A stretch of DNA of 64,000 nt, from positions 25,378,501 through 25,442,500 of the forward strand of contig CM060196.1 in the NCBI GenBank assembly GCA_030549335.1, given 5' to 3'. The notes under the pieces are model-generated. The model did not search any database and was not told the DNA's origin. It worked only from the letters and a program-made list of their open reading frames with translations. The stretch comes from Pontederia crassipes. Its lineage: Eukaryota; Streptophyta; Magnoliopsida; Commelinales; Pontederiaceae. Each line of letters begins with the position of its first letter. The first letter of the stretch is position 1. This document shows positions 46,932 through 59,149 of this stretch, one piece after another. The translations under genes and the position numbers were made by a program.

Positions 46932-48659
46932 TCACGCGCAGGGCTTGTGGTCGTAAGCGCCTGGTGGGAGCTTGTCGAAGAACGGACCCGTGGGCAGGTC
47001 TCCGCAGAGCTTGTTTCGTGCGAAGTTGGCGCTCTTGATGGCCTTGAGCTTATTGAGGCTCGCCGGAATGGAGGACGTGAGCGCGTTGTCCGACAGGTCC
47101 AACCACTGCAGGCTCGCCATGTCCCCTACGCTCGGCGGTATCGGGCCGCCGATGTGGTTGTGCGAGAGGTCCAACTTGAACAGCAACTTCAGGTTTCCGA
47201 TGGACGCAGGGATAGGGCCGGCGATCACGTTTGCGGACATGTTGAGAATCCTCAGGGGTGACCCTGCCTTGAACTCGGGCAGGGCGCCGCTGATGTTGTT
47301 GTTGAATAGGTTCACCGAGAACATGGTGGCGCTGCCCTTCACCAGGAGGCCTGAGGCCGAGCCTCGCAGCTTGTTGCTGTTGAGGTCGACTCTGAGCAGT
47401 CTCTGTGGCCACTGGATGCTCGAGATGTCTCCTTCAAGCTTGTTGTGTGAGAGCCTGACGTGTTGCAGGCCTGAGAAGCCTCTGAGGAAGAACTCGATCC
47501 CTCCCGTCAAGTTATTGCGGGACAGGTCGATGTATTTCAATTTCGGGTTCGCCGGGGTGGGGAGCGCACCGGCCAAACCGCTACCTGCCAAGGCCACGGA
47601 GACGAGGTGCTTTCTGGTGAGCATCCACGAAGGGACAGTTCCCAAGATCAATTCGTTGTAGGAGAGGTCTATGTCCCGCAGAGAGCTCAGGCCGAGACCC
47701 TTGGCAAGGCTCCTGGGCAACGGGTTCACCAACTTGTTCCTGGCAAGGTTCAGGTCCTCGAGCGCGTCCAATTCGCCCACGGATTCCGGAATGGACCCGC
47801 TCAAGTGGTTGCTGCCGAGAAATAGTGACTTGAGAAACCTCAGGTTGCCGATCTGCGCAGGGATTTCGCCGGTGAGGTTGTTGCTGAACAGGTCGATTTT
47901 CACTACACGGGGCAACGAACACAGAGACGTGGGTATGCCTCCGACGAAGTTGTTGAAGGAGAGGTCCAATGCAGAGAGCATCTTGAACGTCCCAATGTAA
48001 CTGGGGATGTCTCCGGAGAGACTGTTGAAGCTGAGGTCGAGCGTGTGCAGGTGCACAAGCTGTCCGAAGCTGTGAGGTATTACGCCCGTCAGCTTGTTAA
48101 ACCCCAGTTTCAGAGCTCTCAGGGACGTGAGTGCACCTAGGCCTCTGGGCAGGTGACCCTTCAGGCGGTTTGCCCGCAGAGACAACACCTCTAATGATGT
48201 GAGCCTGTTCAGTGCCTTAGGGATCGTGCCCTCGAGGCTGTTGTTGTCCAGGACGAGACTGGTGAGGTTGGACAGCAGCGAGAGCGTCTTCGGGATGTGG
48301 CCGCCGAGCTGCTTCATGCCCACGATCGAAAGAGTTTTGAGATGTTTCAGCTTGCCCAAGGACGCGGACAGGGTGCCCTTCAAGGGTCGGGCGTCGGCAA
48401 ATTTGCTGCGCAGGCGCAGGCCGGTGACCCTCCCGGTGGCAGGGTCGCAGGCGACGCCCGTCCAGCTGCAGCAGTCGGAACTGGTACTCCAGGACTTGAG
48501 GAGGCCCGTGGAGTCCTCCAGGATGGCGGCTTTGAACCCGAGAAGTGCATTTCTGTCTTCACTTGAGCAGTACACATCCGCAGCTCCGTATGATACTCCC
48601 GCGAAACAGGACAGAAAGATTAGGAAGAGATCTACCGAAGACCACTTCAGATTCGCCAT
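46932..48659 (-). CDS. secreted leucine-rich-repeat protein (DRT100/At1g33590-like group)
   Basis: This is the only intact host gene here: one exon, 575 codons, ATG at 48657-48659, TGA at 46932-46934. Residues 1-25 form a signal peptide (hydrophobic LFLIFLSCFAGVSYGA). Residues 29-72 are the LRRNT_2 cap (CSSEDRNALLGF, then DCCSWTGVAC; Cys 31, 63, 64, 71). From about residue 105 to 545 come roughly eighteen plant extracellular repeats of the form LxxLxLxxNxLxGxIPxx. A central non-canonical part (WMLTRKHLVSVALAGSGL) resembles the Arabidopsis At1g33590 group. The end has a capping Cys pair (Cys 552 and 574). There is no transmembrane helix or kinase, so the product is expected in the apoplast or cell wall. 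PGIP-like defence or peptide-sensing roles are known for relatives, but nothing here fixes the function. Base composition is far more GC-rich than the surroundings. Confidence 0.92.
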   Translation of the reverse strand: MANLKWSSVDLFLIFLSCFAGVSYGAADVYCSSEDRNALLGFKAAILEDSTGLLKSWSTSSDCCSWTGVACDPATGRVTGLRLRSKFADARPLKGTLSASLGKLKHLKTLSIVGMKQLGGHIPKTLSLLSNLTSLVLDNNSLEGTIPKALNRLTSLEVLSLRANRLKGHLPRGLGALTSLRALKLGFNKLTGVIPHSFGQLVHLHTLDLSFNSLSGDIPSYIGTFKMLSALDLSFNNFVGGIPTSLCSLPRVVKIDLFSNNLTGEIPAQIGNLRFLKSLFLGSNHLSGSIPESVGELDALEDLNLARNKLVNPLPRSLAKGLGLSSLRDIDLSYNELILGTVPSWMLTRKHLVSVALAGSGLAGALPTPANPKLKYIDLSRNNLTGGIEFFLRGFSGLQHVRLSHNKLEGDISSIQWPQRLLRVDLNSNKLRGSASGLLVKGSATMFSVNLFNNNISGALPEFKAGSPLRILNMSANVIAGPIPASIGNLKLLFKLDLSHNHIGGPIPPSVGDMASLQWLDLSDNALTSSIPASLNKLKAIKSANFARNKLCGDLPTGPFFDKLPPGAYDHKPCA

Positions 48660-48830
48660 GTCGGGATCTCTGTGGTACTCGACGTCTTTTGAGGTCTGGC
48701 TTGGTACACCATGGGATGCAAAGGTTGACTTTTTATAGTGTGCTGTTTGCTCAGTGGCATTTATGTTGCTGAAACTCTTTCACCTCTCCTTACGTGACCT
48801 TCTAGAGTAGCTGACGTTTTGGTTTCATAT
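48660..48830 (-). promoter_or_regulatory. putative core promoter of the LRR gene
   Basis: On the minus strand a TATA box (ACTATAAAAAGTC, 48727-48739) lies about 70 bases before the ATG, which suggests a 5' UTR of about 40 nt. A W-box core (TTGACT, 48725-48730, plus strand) overlaps its edge. An ACGTGAC element (near 48792) and a TGACGT element (near 48812) lie further upstream. These are motif matches only; W-boxes are bound by WRKY factors in defence genes. Confidence 0.55.
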
Positions 48831-51800
48831 AGCTGTTAGATTATGGCATCTAATGGAGGTATAAATTGGTGTTTTAAATTTTCCATCGAAACTGGTGTAC
48901 CTTATTATTAGGTGAAAAGAGGTATTTTAACCATGTTCTAAGATGAAAAAAAAAAATCTACTATTTTGGGGTGTCCAGTTTTCACTGGTGGAGTCTCAAA
49001 AAAAACGTCTCCAGGTAGAAATATGTTATCACTATTTTTTTAAAAGAAAAAAAATCCTACTTTGTTTAATATTATTTAATATATAAAATATTCTTTAATA
49101 TTTATTTTGAAGCATAAAATATATTTCAAATATTTAAATATTATTTTTCTATTTAAAATATCTTGTTTTATTTTTTATAAAAATAAATCAAATATAAACT
49201 TAAATTCACATAAAAAATTATATCGTCACATCGACTCAAGTTGAAATTTTTTAATCTATATCTGACCCAATCTAGACAGGTCGAAGTGACCATGGATCCA
49301 ATTTGAGGTCATTCTTAGATCATATCGAATCCTATCAGTACTTTAACAAAATATTTGTAGAGATAAATAATCCTTTGTCATCCCTCCATCTTTAAACTAT
49401 CTAAACAAACAACAATTAAAATTTTGAAAACACAGAATTATGCCGAGCTGTCTTCATAAAATGTCCCTGCTTCGTTTGTCTTATTCTGTTCCCCTACTAG
49501 GTATTATATAGGCAAGATCAAGCCTAGCTGCATTCAAGTACCATTCCAACTTCAGGTTCAGACTATTTTTTTGTTTTTATTTAAAAAAATAAGTCTTAAA
49601 TTCGTTATAAATTTATCCTTCATTATAGTTTCATTAAAAATTTTCGTTGAATTATTAACTCAAATGTTATCACATGGATAGATGATATGCATTAGACTGT
49701 TACGAAAAAAAATCATTATTATTTATAGGTATAGTATAAAATTTGATTGATATAAATGCACAAATGAAATGGAAAGTACTAACACTTCATTTTTTATAAG
49801 AAGATGTCTTTATTTCTTAAAGATAAAGCTATTAAAAACAATAAAAAAGAAGAAATTTCATTCTTGGCCTCTCAACTTTGCCTTATCCCACTTTGGATCC
49901 TCCACTTTATGTTATAGTCAATTGGTCTCCCAACTTACAATTTTAAATAGTCTTTTTATCATGCAATCACATATTTCCAAATTATTTCGCTGATTATGAT
50001 GCTGATATGAATGCCAGGTGCATCCACGTAGGATTGAATAAAAAAACTTAATTTTCTTTAAGATATAGTATATAGGGGTATACGAAGGTGTAAATTATGT
50101 GTAGATTCATAATTAGGTCAATATTTAAGAGTAAGCGATTAATCGGATTATTTAACAATGTCCATCAAGCAAGTAAAATCATTTTAACTTTCTATATTAA
50201 TATTGACCATGTGTAAATTTTTTTTATAAAGTTACACAAACATTTTTCCCTAATATATTTATTAAAATAATATAAAATATTTATTTTAAAATTAAATATA
50301 AAAAACAAAAATAGAGGGGACACATCTCTCTTCTCTAACTAGAAGAGATCCTCCAAGGTGGAGGGGGCAGTGGCAAGATGCAATATTCCCTATGCACAAG
50401 GACGGAGCAAGAGGGTTTTAGGGGTGGGGTTCTAAAATTTTTAGTATATACAAAGAAATTTTTTAAAAATATATAACCCTCATCCTCTCACATTTATGCC
50501 CCGGCTCCGTTATTACCTACACATAAGAGAAGTTGCAGTTCAGGTGTGTCACGAACACTTTTTCAATACGTCTCGTCATCATTGAGTTATGTATTTTTTT
50601 CTTATTTCAACTCATTTTTGTAAATTAGGTGATAATAATATTAGCACTCAAGAAATGTATCTTCGAAATTTGTCTTGCACATCACACATCGCAAAGATAT
50701 CATCTCAATTTACAGTATATTAGAGAGAGTCGATAGTCCTTTTTTGAAATCTTTGTAATCAAATATTTTATTCTCAATAAAAGTTTGAAAGTTTTCGTAA
50801 ACGTAGCATCGAAGCTCAAACGTAGTGTGACAATTCACACAAAAGAGTATCTCATTCAAGCATTCCATCTACGCACTATTTTATTTACTGACATCTTCAC
50901 TGAAGTATCAAGTATCAACGTCATAAAAATCGTGACATTTAGCAATTCATAAAAGTAATTTTCCGCAAAGTGCAAAACATAAATTTATCTAGCTCGTCTA
51001 GACGTTGCGGAGGTCGGTTGCAAAATAAAAAAAAGACCCCGCGACATGTAAGACATACTAGATGCCTAGATTTTACATTCCTGAACTGTGTCCTTTATGT
51101 GATTGAGTTTCAATAACGGGTTCCAACATAACATAAAAAAAAGTTTCAAGTCGTTCTTACTACGAGATATTTTATATCTATAATATAATAATTCTTGTAC
51201 CAATTTTACTATCAGAGCTAAAATGATTTTCCACATTTGAATTTCATACTGCTCACTTTTGCTGTGTCTTCTATTTTAGGATCGTAATCACAGAACTAAA
51301 AAATCATTGTCGCTTATTTTTAAAGAAGAACTGTTAAAATGGAATGTCCAACTCTGCAAGTGCGAACCCACATGGGCCAGCAGCGATAATGCACAACCTT
51401 GTCCAAGCCTTGGGCCCCCGGTATAAACAATAACTTGCTTTAAAAAAAACAATTTTTTATAAAATTCTGTAGCAAAAAATAATAGTAAAAAAAATATGTT
51501 TTCGGTAGTAGAAAATTCTGAAATATTCATTGAGTTGTGTGTGTTTTATTTGTGGCATAAATGTATGCATTTTATATATTTATGGCATGACAAGTATATA
51601 GATTATTTTTTTATTTATACGCATTATCATGATAGGAAATTATGATAAATGTTTGCAAGCACATAATATTAAAATTATGCATACTAAGTACTTTATCCAT
51701 ATGTGTGAGTTTGAGTTTTTAATATTATGTATTTTTTATTATATAATTATTTCACGAATGAGAAAATGGACAATTTTGAAGCATTGGTCATGTAATGTTA

Positions 51801-53320
51801 TTTAGGAAAATTTTAATATATATATATTTAAAATTTTATAATATATGATTTATTCATATTTGTGTCATTATGCACATTTAATATTTACATGAATGTTCCA
51901 TGTTATTTGTCATTATGAATCAAAAATAAAATTCTCCTAAAAAATCAAAAATAAAATTCATTTACATATATTATTAATTTATATTTTAAGTATAGCGTGA
52001 CACACTTTGATTAAATTTCTATGTATTTGATATTCATGCAATAATTATGTGATATTTATTTGAAGTTTATTTTAAATATGACACTTATTTTAATTGACAT
52101 TATAATTAAAATATGCACATTCTTTAGTTCATTATACAAATTGGATTATATGATAAGAATTTATTTTCTTATTAAAGAACACATGCATATACAAAAAAAA
52201 TCATCCTTATTATTAAGCACAATATATGTTTGTGAATTTATAAAGAAGTAATTAACATAACTATGTTAAATTATGTACAAATGGCATGTTCGTCACACTT
52301 GATTAATTTTCATGTGAAATATGGACATTATTTATAACAACAGCTTAATTTCTCTACATAAAGAAATATGTGAACATATGTTTAAGATTATCATTTTTTA
52401 TAATATAACAATAACATTTGCATGAAATTATTTGTATGTCTTTATATAATGAAAAATTATTAACATTTGTATGCATGATGTTGTGAATCATTTTTTTATT
52501 TTCATAATTGAGAATAATGTGACATTAATGTTGAGTTATGCATGTGACAACAATTTTTTTATTATTCTATATGCTTATTATCATGCTTGTTAATTACAAG
52601 AATGTAACAAATAACATTTATTTATATGTAAATTAATTGTATGAATATTTTTGTGTGTGATTTGTGCCATACCTATTTTTGGTTGTACAAATATTTGTGA
52701 ATTATGAATATATTTGTATCAATTTAAATTAATAATTAAATATAAAATTTTAATGCCATCTTTTTATATAAATGTGCATGATGCTTTATTAATATAGTCT
52801 CCAAAAATCAATATGTTGTCATATCATATGATTTAAGAGATTTTGGATATTTATTTCCTAAATTGTTAGAATAATATCTCAACACAACATATTATTTTTT
52901 ATGAATTATAGTTATCCTTTTATGATGGAGGATGAGTGAGAGCATATCAACCAACTCAATGTCCCTATCTTTTTTAAAATATTATTATATCATTATTTAT
53001 GAATATTTTCACAAGAAGCATGTAAAAAGCTAATTCATTTTCTTTATATATCTTTTTTTCCATAAATAATGACAAAAATCAGAGTCCTTGCATTTTGACC
53101 ATGTCAAAAGAAATATATAAGTAAAACATTGACAAATGACAACATATGATCTCTATAAATCACATTCATTACCATGATGGCCCAATCATCAAGAAAGATT
53201 TGACTATTACATAGGTTCTAAACATTTCATTTGTGTTCAATTCATATCATGGAACATTTGTGTCTAATGACAAACACAAAAACTGAGCTGAGAGTTTTTA
53301 TCATTATATTCAGATGACCA
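48831..53320. other. AT-rich intergenic DNA
   Basis: No gene is visible in these 4.5 kb. A 110-bp stretch (about 50398-50508) has short inverted ends (GACGGAGC and GGCTCCGTT) around 'aggggtggggttctaaaattttt', which resembles a worn hAT-type MITE. 51000-53300 is very AT-rich with many 'ttatgcat'- and 'tttgtg'-like words. The GC-richer patch at 51360-51430 is unassigned. Confidence 0.5.
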
Positions 53321-53330
53321 AATGATAATT

Positions 53331-54445
53331 GGGTAAATTTCAATAAATGACCTCGAACTTTATCCTCTTTTTTAGCTCTGTTCTCCAATTTTACTTTGTA
53401 ATCAGTCTATTCTTCGATTATCAACTTATTTCACCAAATTCCCTTGCGACCGAATATAATCCGGTATCCGATTATTTAGCTTATGTGGCAGGGTATTTTG
53501 AAATAAAATAATAAAATAAAGAAATTTTTGCTAGAGGGAGAAGGGGAGGGGACACCGCCTCCCTCCTCCTATACGTGCTTAGAGGGGGAGGGGATGCCGC
53601 CCTCCTCCTCCTCTCTTCTCCAACACCAGACAAGAGCTCCCCTTCAACTGTCGGAGCAGTCACCAAGCATGGGTAGCTAAGGCTCTTAGTCCATAGAGTG
53701 GGGCGCTTCTATAAGCCCCTGCAGGCCAACAGTCATGGCGACAATGAGGTCTACACCTCCCTCTTCGCTCACCCTATTGTCCCACCTCGCATATGCTCCT
53801 TCTTCCCTAGGTTCCACAGCGTCCCAACACCTGATGGCTCCGGAGACCACCACACCACATCCTCGAGGATCTCCTCTCCACCCTTCGCTCTCCCTCCATC
53901 TTTGACGTCAAGATCAGTGCATGCATCTAGCCGCTAATGTGTGTCAATAACTACTTCCGCAAATGCATCAAGAAGGACCACAAGTCCATGGGCATCGCTC
54001 TTGGCTTCTACATTAGTGGCCTCCAAGTCCAGGAAGCATTTGCCATGTCGACAGTAGAGGGGGAGGGGCGTCTTCCCCCTCCCCCTCTCTTCTCCGGCGT
54101 CGGAGAAAAGAGGAGAGGAGGGTGGGACGCCCCTCCTCCTCTGCGTGCGCAGAGGAGGAGGAGGTCAGTGTCCCCATCCCCCTCTCTTCTTCGGCAGAGG
54201 AGAGGAGAGGAGGGATGTGAGCCCCCTCTTTTTAAAAAATTATTATATTATTATATTAATATTTTTATTAATTTATTTCTAATCCTATCACGTAAGCCAA
54301 ATGATTGGGTAACGGGTTATACCCACTCGAAAAGGTATTTGGTGAAGTAAGTTAATAGTTGAATGACAATCTAGTTACAAAGTAAAATTGAAAGATAGAG
54401 TTCAAAAATATGATCAAATTTGAGGGAATTTAGTGAAATTTACTC
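53331..54445. mobile_element. Pack-MULE-like Mutator element
   Basis: The 1115-bp element has long terminal inverted repeats of about 110 bp (GGGTAAATTTCAATAAATG at the left; GAGTAAATTTCACTAAATT read inward from the right) and a perfect 10-bp target duplication AATGATAATT (53321-53330 and 54446-54455). It has no transposase. Inside are GC-rich tracts of 'gaggggagg' and 'ctcctcctct' words (53530-53640, 54056-54215) around a captured gene fragment. This is the layout of rice-type Pack-MULEs, which copy pieces of host genes and move with an external MURA transposase. Confidence 0.88.
53660..54050 (+). pseudogene. captured fragment of inositol polyphosphate multikinase (IPK2/IPMK)
   Basis: The translation shows GRFYKPLQANSHGDNEV, then VPPRICSFFPRFHSV. 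After a frame change it shows HILEDLLSTLRSPSIFDVKI and YFRKCIKKDHKSMGIALGFY, followed by ISGLQVQEAF. These match, in order, about residues 25-150 of plant IPK2, including the PxxxDxKxG inositol-phosphate binding motif, here P-S-I-F-D-V-K-I-S with the final Gly changed to Ser. A TAG replaces a Trp-like codon after SACI, and a frame shift lies near 53840. IPK2 makes higher inositol phosphates in the nucleus and cytoplasm. This piece lacks the C-terminal half and the ATP-site residues beyond, so it cannot encode an enzyme. Confidence 0.8.
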
Positions 54446-54455
54446 AATGATAATT

Positions 54456-57124
54456 ATCCTAACTTACTCACTTTCAATGAGCATGATAAGCTTGTGCAGA
54501 TGTTTGATATTTAGTGAAGACATCATCTATTGTGAAGAATCATTATTTGAAGAATACGTTGTTATCTTTAAATGAGAAATCTATTGTCCATACTAAAATA
54601 AAAGATACTATTGCAAGTCGTAATGAGATATTATAATCCAAAAAACATTCTAAAGATAAAGAATTGACGTGGGAAGTTATGTGGAGAAGTTATATATACT
54701 TTCTACTCATGTTTAGCATGCATTTATTTCATTTTTTGTTATGTTCTTATGGTTGAGCATATGATTTATAGTTAAAATACAACTTTTATGTTTTATCCAC
54801 ATCTATCTTATGATAATTTGCATTCATGAGATATTATTACTTGTTTTTTTTATTTTTCATGTAGAAATTCCAGTCGGCAATACATGATAGCATGCAGGTA
54901 TATGCTCCACACACGTACGCATAGAGACATAAAGATGTATACTCCATACTTAAACAAAGTCATATCATAAAGGTGTATACTTCATACTTAAACAAATTCG
55001 AGATCAGACAACACACTTCAAAAAGTCAGATCATCCAAAGTAACAAACAATTTAAATAAGACACCTTTTCATGTTATGCTTGGAGATTCCCTTGTACAAG
55101 AGGAATGAAGCTTCATTTACACCTTTATGGGCAGGAAAAGAGAAGAGAATTGATGAACAAAAACTGAACAATTGGCAGCTGAGAAGGAGGTACCCAAGTA
55201 GGGACCACAAGCATATTCCCTTAGCTGGAAAATGGGCACAAGAAGACAATAAAATAACTACATGAGTGGACAGGTGCACCAAGCATTATATTAAGACTAT
55301 AAAAGAACAATGTGGCTATCCAAGCGAGGGGTTCAAATCCCATTCCCTTCAAATCTAGAAGAGGAGGGAATTTTCTGCTGCTGGAAGAAGGAACCGAAGG
55401 GGAGGCTGCGGCTGATAGCCTCCCTCCCTCTTTTCTTTTTCTTTTTCTTTTCTTCTTTTCATCTTTTCTTGTTTCTTATGTGTAGTTAAACAACCAATTA
55501 GGGCTAGAGGATTTGTGATGGATGCTTATGTTTTTAAACACTTATGATTTCTAAACTTAAGCTATTATGCAATAGTCATTTACCTTTTTTCCTTGTTTAC
55601 TATTTTATTCATTTCAACATTCGCAAGGTTCTTTGTTGCTGCGGATTTCTTGATGTCTCTTAGACTATCGAATGTATTTTCATTGATTAATCTATCCATC
55701 ATGCCTTGGTATGAGAGGGAGACACCATCCTTAGATCAAGCTTCAAATCCAGGAGCTTAAGATGAGTTCATTTTGAAAGGAATGATGTGACTCAACATTT
55801 TACTTCTAATTTCCTATTTTTGTTGAAACCTGTGAGTTTAGCTCAGAGTTGTCGTCTTCATGTTGAAGTCTTGATTGTCGAACTTATTTTCTTCTATTGT
55901 CCACGCATTATGCCTTGGCCCGAAAGGGTTATATTCTCCTCCAACTCAAGCTTCACGGTCGAGAGGCAGGGAGTTTGAAGCTGAATTCTTTCAGCAAGGC
56001 ATAATGTTGGTTGATTCATTATCGATCTATTTTCTATTTTCTTCTAAAACCTTCGAATTCAGTTCGAACAGCCTTCAATGAAGGATTATTCCCATCTGAG
56101 AGGTTTTTCACAGTCCCTGGCTAAAGCATGCAAGCTAAGAGGTTGGACCGGTAATAGGAAATGCCGAGGAATCATAGTTCGCTAAGGTTCAACTGAGATG
56201 AGTGCACTCGGACCCTTGTTTTTTTATTTTTGAGTGATGATGTTATATTTTTGGGACTTCGACCAATTCATTTTGACGTTGGCATCTTTTGCCCAAGAGG
56301 GTACTCTATTCATCGGTCGATGCATGTACGCTAAAAGGTAGGGATTGGGTTATTTCTAAGAAGGTGTCGGTGGTAAGTTTTGTGGTAAGGCCAACATTGG
56401 AGTCGGAGTGGCCCAAAGGTCTTTTATTTTTATTGGAGTTTCCCTTTAATGAGGTTGATCGTCGGAGTATTTCTTTGTTTGTCGGTTTGAGTTTCTGGCA
56501 TTGACAACTCTCGCACGAGGGGGTATGGGGATTTCCCAATGGGTTGCACTTGCATCAAGAGGAGGGGTGATTATTGGGCTACATTAAGGAGTCATCAACA
56601 GACTGTATCAAGCAAGTCCGAAAGAAAAGCTCGAGGCATTATCTATTTCGTCATTTCATGGTTGTATTTTGTCGACATTCTTCCTTCATTCAAACTATTT
56701 TTGGCTTCATAGTGCTAGTGATTTCTGCTTGAGAGGGTAATCTATTCCTCGATTATCGTATGCGTGCCAAGAGGTGGGGCAGCGGTCTAAGGAACCGTTG
56801 TCGACTAGTGATGGGCATGGTCAAGAGGTCTGTCTAGAGTTTTCTTAGTCTTCTCTTTCGAACCGGACTTAAGGACATCCACTCGAGAGGGAATACCACT
56901 TGTTGGGACTCAATGTGGACCCTTACTGAATCCTGATTCTTAGGATTCCTCCTAAGTCCGTAGGTGAGGGTATACAGGCGCATACCCCCATTTAGGTGTC
57001 TACTTCGGGTTATGAAACTGAACTCTTAAAATAGTAGCGTTTATTCACTTTAATTTTAATCCATGCTTATACTAAAAACACCTAAAACTTAGTATAACTT
57101 CATTTGTCATATCTTCTAGTTTAG
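54456..57124. other. intergenic DNA with worn direct repeats
   Basis: No gene is visible. Segments around 55900-55990, 56090-56180, 56288-56440 and 56727-56860 share wording such as 'gagggta.tctattc.tcg', '.atgc.tg.acgc..aaagaggt.ggg' and 'gg.cta/aagg'. This suggests an old, diverged repeat with about 440-bp spacing. A 'ggttcaaatccc' word at 55329-55340 resembles a tRNA B box but has no matching fold. Confidence 0.4.
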
Positions 57125-58315
57125 TGTCCTAGGATCCCAAAGGGCACCAAAAGGGGGAGGGGGTGAATTGGTGTTAAATCGAAAATATTGATTTTATGAA
57201 AATCGTCGCGGAAGCTTAAAATCGATTCATTAATCCTTTTAAACCAAAGCAATTTAGATCATAAACATAATGTGAGAGGGAGAAAGAGAGAGAGAGAAAA
57301 CAAACAAAAAATGCACGGGTGATTGTTGACGAGGTTCGGCCACACATTTGCTTACGTCCTTGCTCCGACTTCTTGACCTAGAGACCGTCGGAGATTCCAC
57401 TAGAGCACTTCCTTAATTTCAAATGGGACAAGGAAGAATGCCCTTTACATCAACCACATTTTCTCCTCTTTGAGAGGCAAGACAACCTCTCATCCTAAGA
57501 AGCTAATCTTTTCTCTCGCTTAAGAGGTAAAATTTGAAAAATCTTTCACACAGGAGCCGTTACAATCTTTCTAAAAAATTATTTCTCTTTTTTACAATAG
57601 AACACTCACAAAAAGAAAAGAGATAAAAAAAGAAAGCTATAAATGATAACTTGAAGGGAAAAGATATTTTTTTTATTTCTTAAAATTTTGCTTCAATGCA
57701 TGGATGGGGTGCCTTTTCTTTTGCCTTTGGCACTCCTTTTTATAGGCTTCAACATGTGAAAAATTCATCCAAAATTTATTTCACATTTTTCTCCTTGAAA
57801 TATAGCCATTACTATTCATTCCAGCAGTGACAGGTCGACCGCATTTTTTGATCGGTCGACCGGTCTATATGATCGTTGCATTGATTTTGTTCACTGACCG
57901 TAGTTGGTCGGTCGATTGGTACATCGACCGGCATCATCTCAACGTCAACCGGTATAGTCTCATCATTGAACCTGGGCAGTGCATGCATTGATCGGCCGAC
58001 CGATCTGTCTGTCTCGACCGGCTTTCATTTTGTCGACCAGCAGGTTGACCGACCTACACTATTTTAAGCATAACATTTTGCACAGTTATCCAAATTAGAT
58101 AATCTTATATTCTATGGATAGGTAACAAGATTCGCTACAACTTTTATATTTGTAGTTCATCTAGAATCTAATAAGAGCATAGTCAATTATTTAATCAAAG
58201 TATAGTATATAAAGTTGTCTCTTTTTCTTTGAACTTTTCAGCATTTAACTTTAATCTTTCGAAGTTTCTACAATCAAAATATAATTTTATATGGCATTAA
58301 AACTTAGATCCAACA
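57125..58315 (-). repeat. 3' LTR of Sirevirus-like copy 2
   Basis: The 1191-bp LTR matches 60208-61409 and 2935-4053. On the minus strand it starts TGTTGGATC at 58315. The far end (57125-57136) is altered from TGTTGGATC to TGTCCTAGGATC. A TATA box lies at about 57734-57742, and GGTCGACC-type palindromes lie in U3 at 57830-58050. No 5-bp target duplication could be matched with the other side. Confidence 0.85.
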
Positions 58316-58332
58316 ATCTCTCCCTTTTTTTA
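58316..58332 (-). other. polypurine tract of copy 2
   Basis: On the minus strand this reads AAAAAAAGGGAGAGAT directly before the LTR start at 58315. Confidence 0.75.
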
Positions 58333-59149
58333 TGAAGACAAATGATAAATATGAAAAATATACAAGTTGCGAAAAACTTGTAAAATCTTGTAATAAAATC
58401 AATTTTACTCCCCCTAACACTTAGCTTTCCTTATAATAATAGAAATTCATATAAGTAACTTCTTCATATAAAGTGATATTCAGATCATATTTCTCATATA
58501 TTTCTCCCCCTTTTGTTTCATAAAAAAGAATAACTTGTATATGAGGCATATAAGAAACCATATGTAACTCTCCCTTAATCATGTTGTCTTTAAGAAATCT
58601 ATTCTTCCCTTTTTGTCATATAATAAACATGTAAAATTTTGCATCATAAAGAGTTAGTATGTAAAAAAATAACTGGCCCTAAATTTATGACTATTTTGTA
58701 ATGAATAACAATTTATGAAATGTATTAAGGATCAAAATTTTGCATAAAACTTTGATACAATAATGATATGTCAAAATATGTTCTCTTTTCAAAGAAATAG
58801 TAATTTTAAATTTTTGAGTGAAATAAAAAATAAATGATACTTTTACCATAACTTTTGTGTCTTCACATTTCTAATTCCTACTTTGCTTTACATGTGAGGC
58901 ACACCTAAAAAATAATTAAGTAACTTTTTTTAAAGAGCATGATAGTTTTACAATTTCACATGCATGTATAATTTTCAAAGTTTCAATTTCATTTTTTAGG
59001 TTTTCATTTTCTATAAATCATGTATCATTTTCTTCTTTTCAATTTTCAATCTCATGTCATAATTTCTCATTTTCCTTTTTAAGTGAGTAATATCTTTTTA
59101 TACAGGAGGAAAATTCTTTATTTACATCTAAAGAAAAGTTTTTCTTAGA
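58333..59149 (-). other. non-coding 3' internal region of copy 2
   Basis: This is equivalent to 525-1800 of copy 1 but shorter. It has further CTCCCC tracts near 58412 and 58505 and no pol-like frame. Confidence 0.6.

Noticed and set aside
46972-47661. Long plus-strand open frame (229 codons), and others at 47050-48738, over the LRR gene
   Set aside because: They are antisense or off-frame shadows of the GC-rich LRR coding sequence, which has a signal peptide, LRR cap and regular repeats in the minus frame.
51360-51440. GC-richer patch resembling a SINE head
   Set aside because: No paired A and B boxes, no tail with target duplication that I could find.
55318-55345. tRNA- or SINE-like B box GGTTCAAATCC
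   Set aside because: No acceptor or anticodon stem can be drawn and the A-box candidate is too close.
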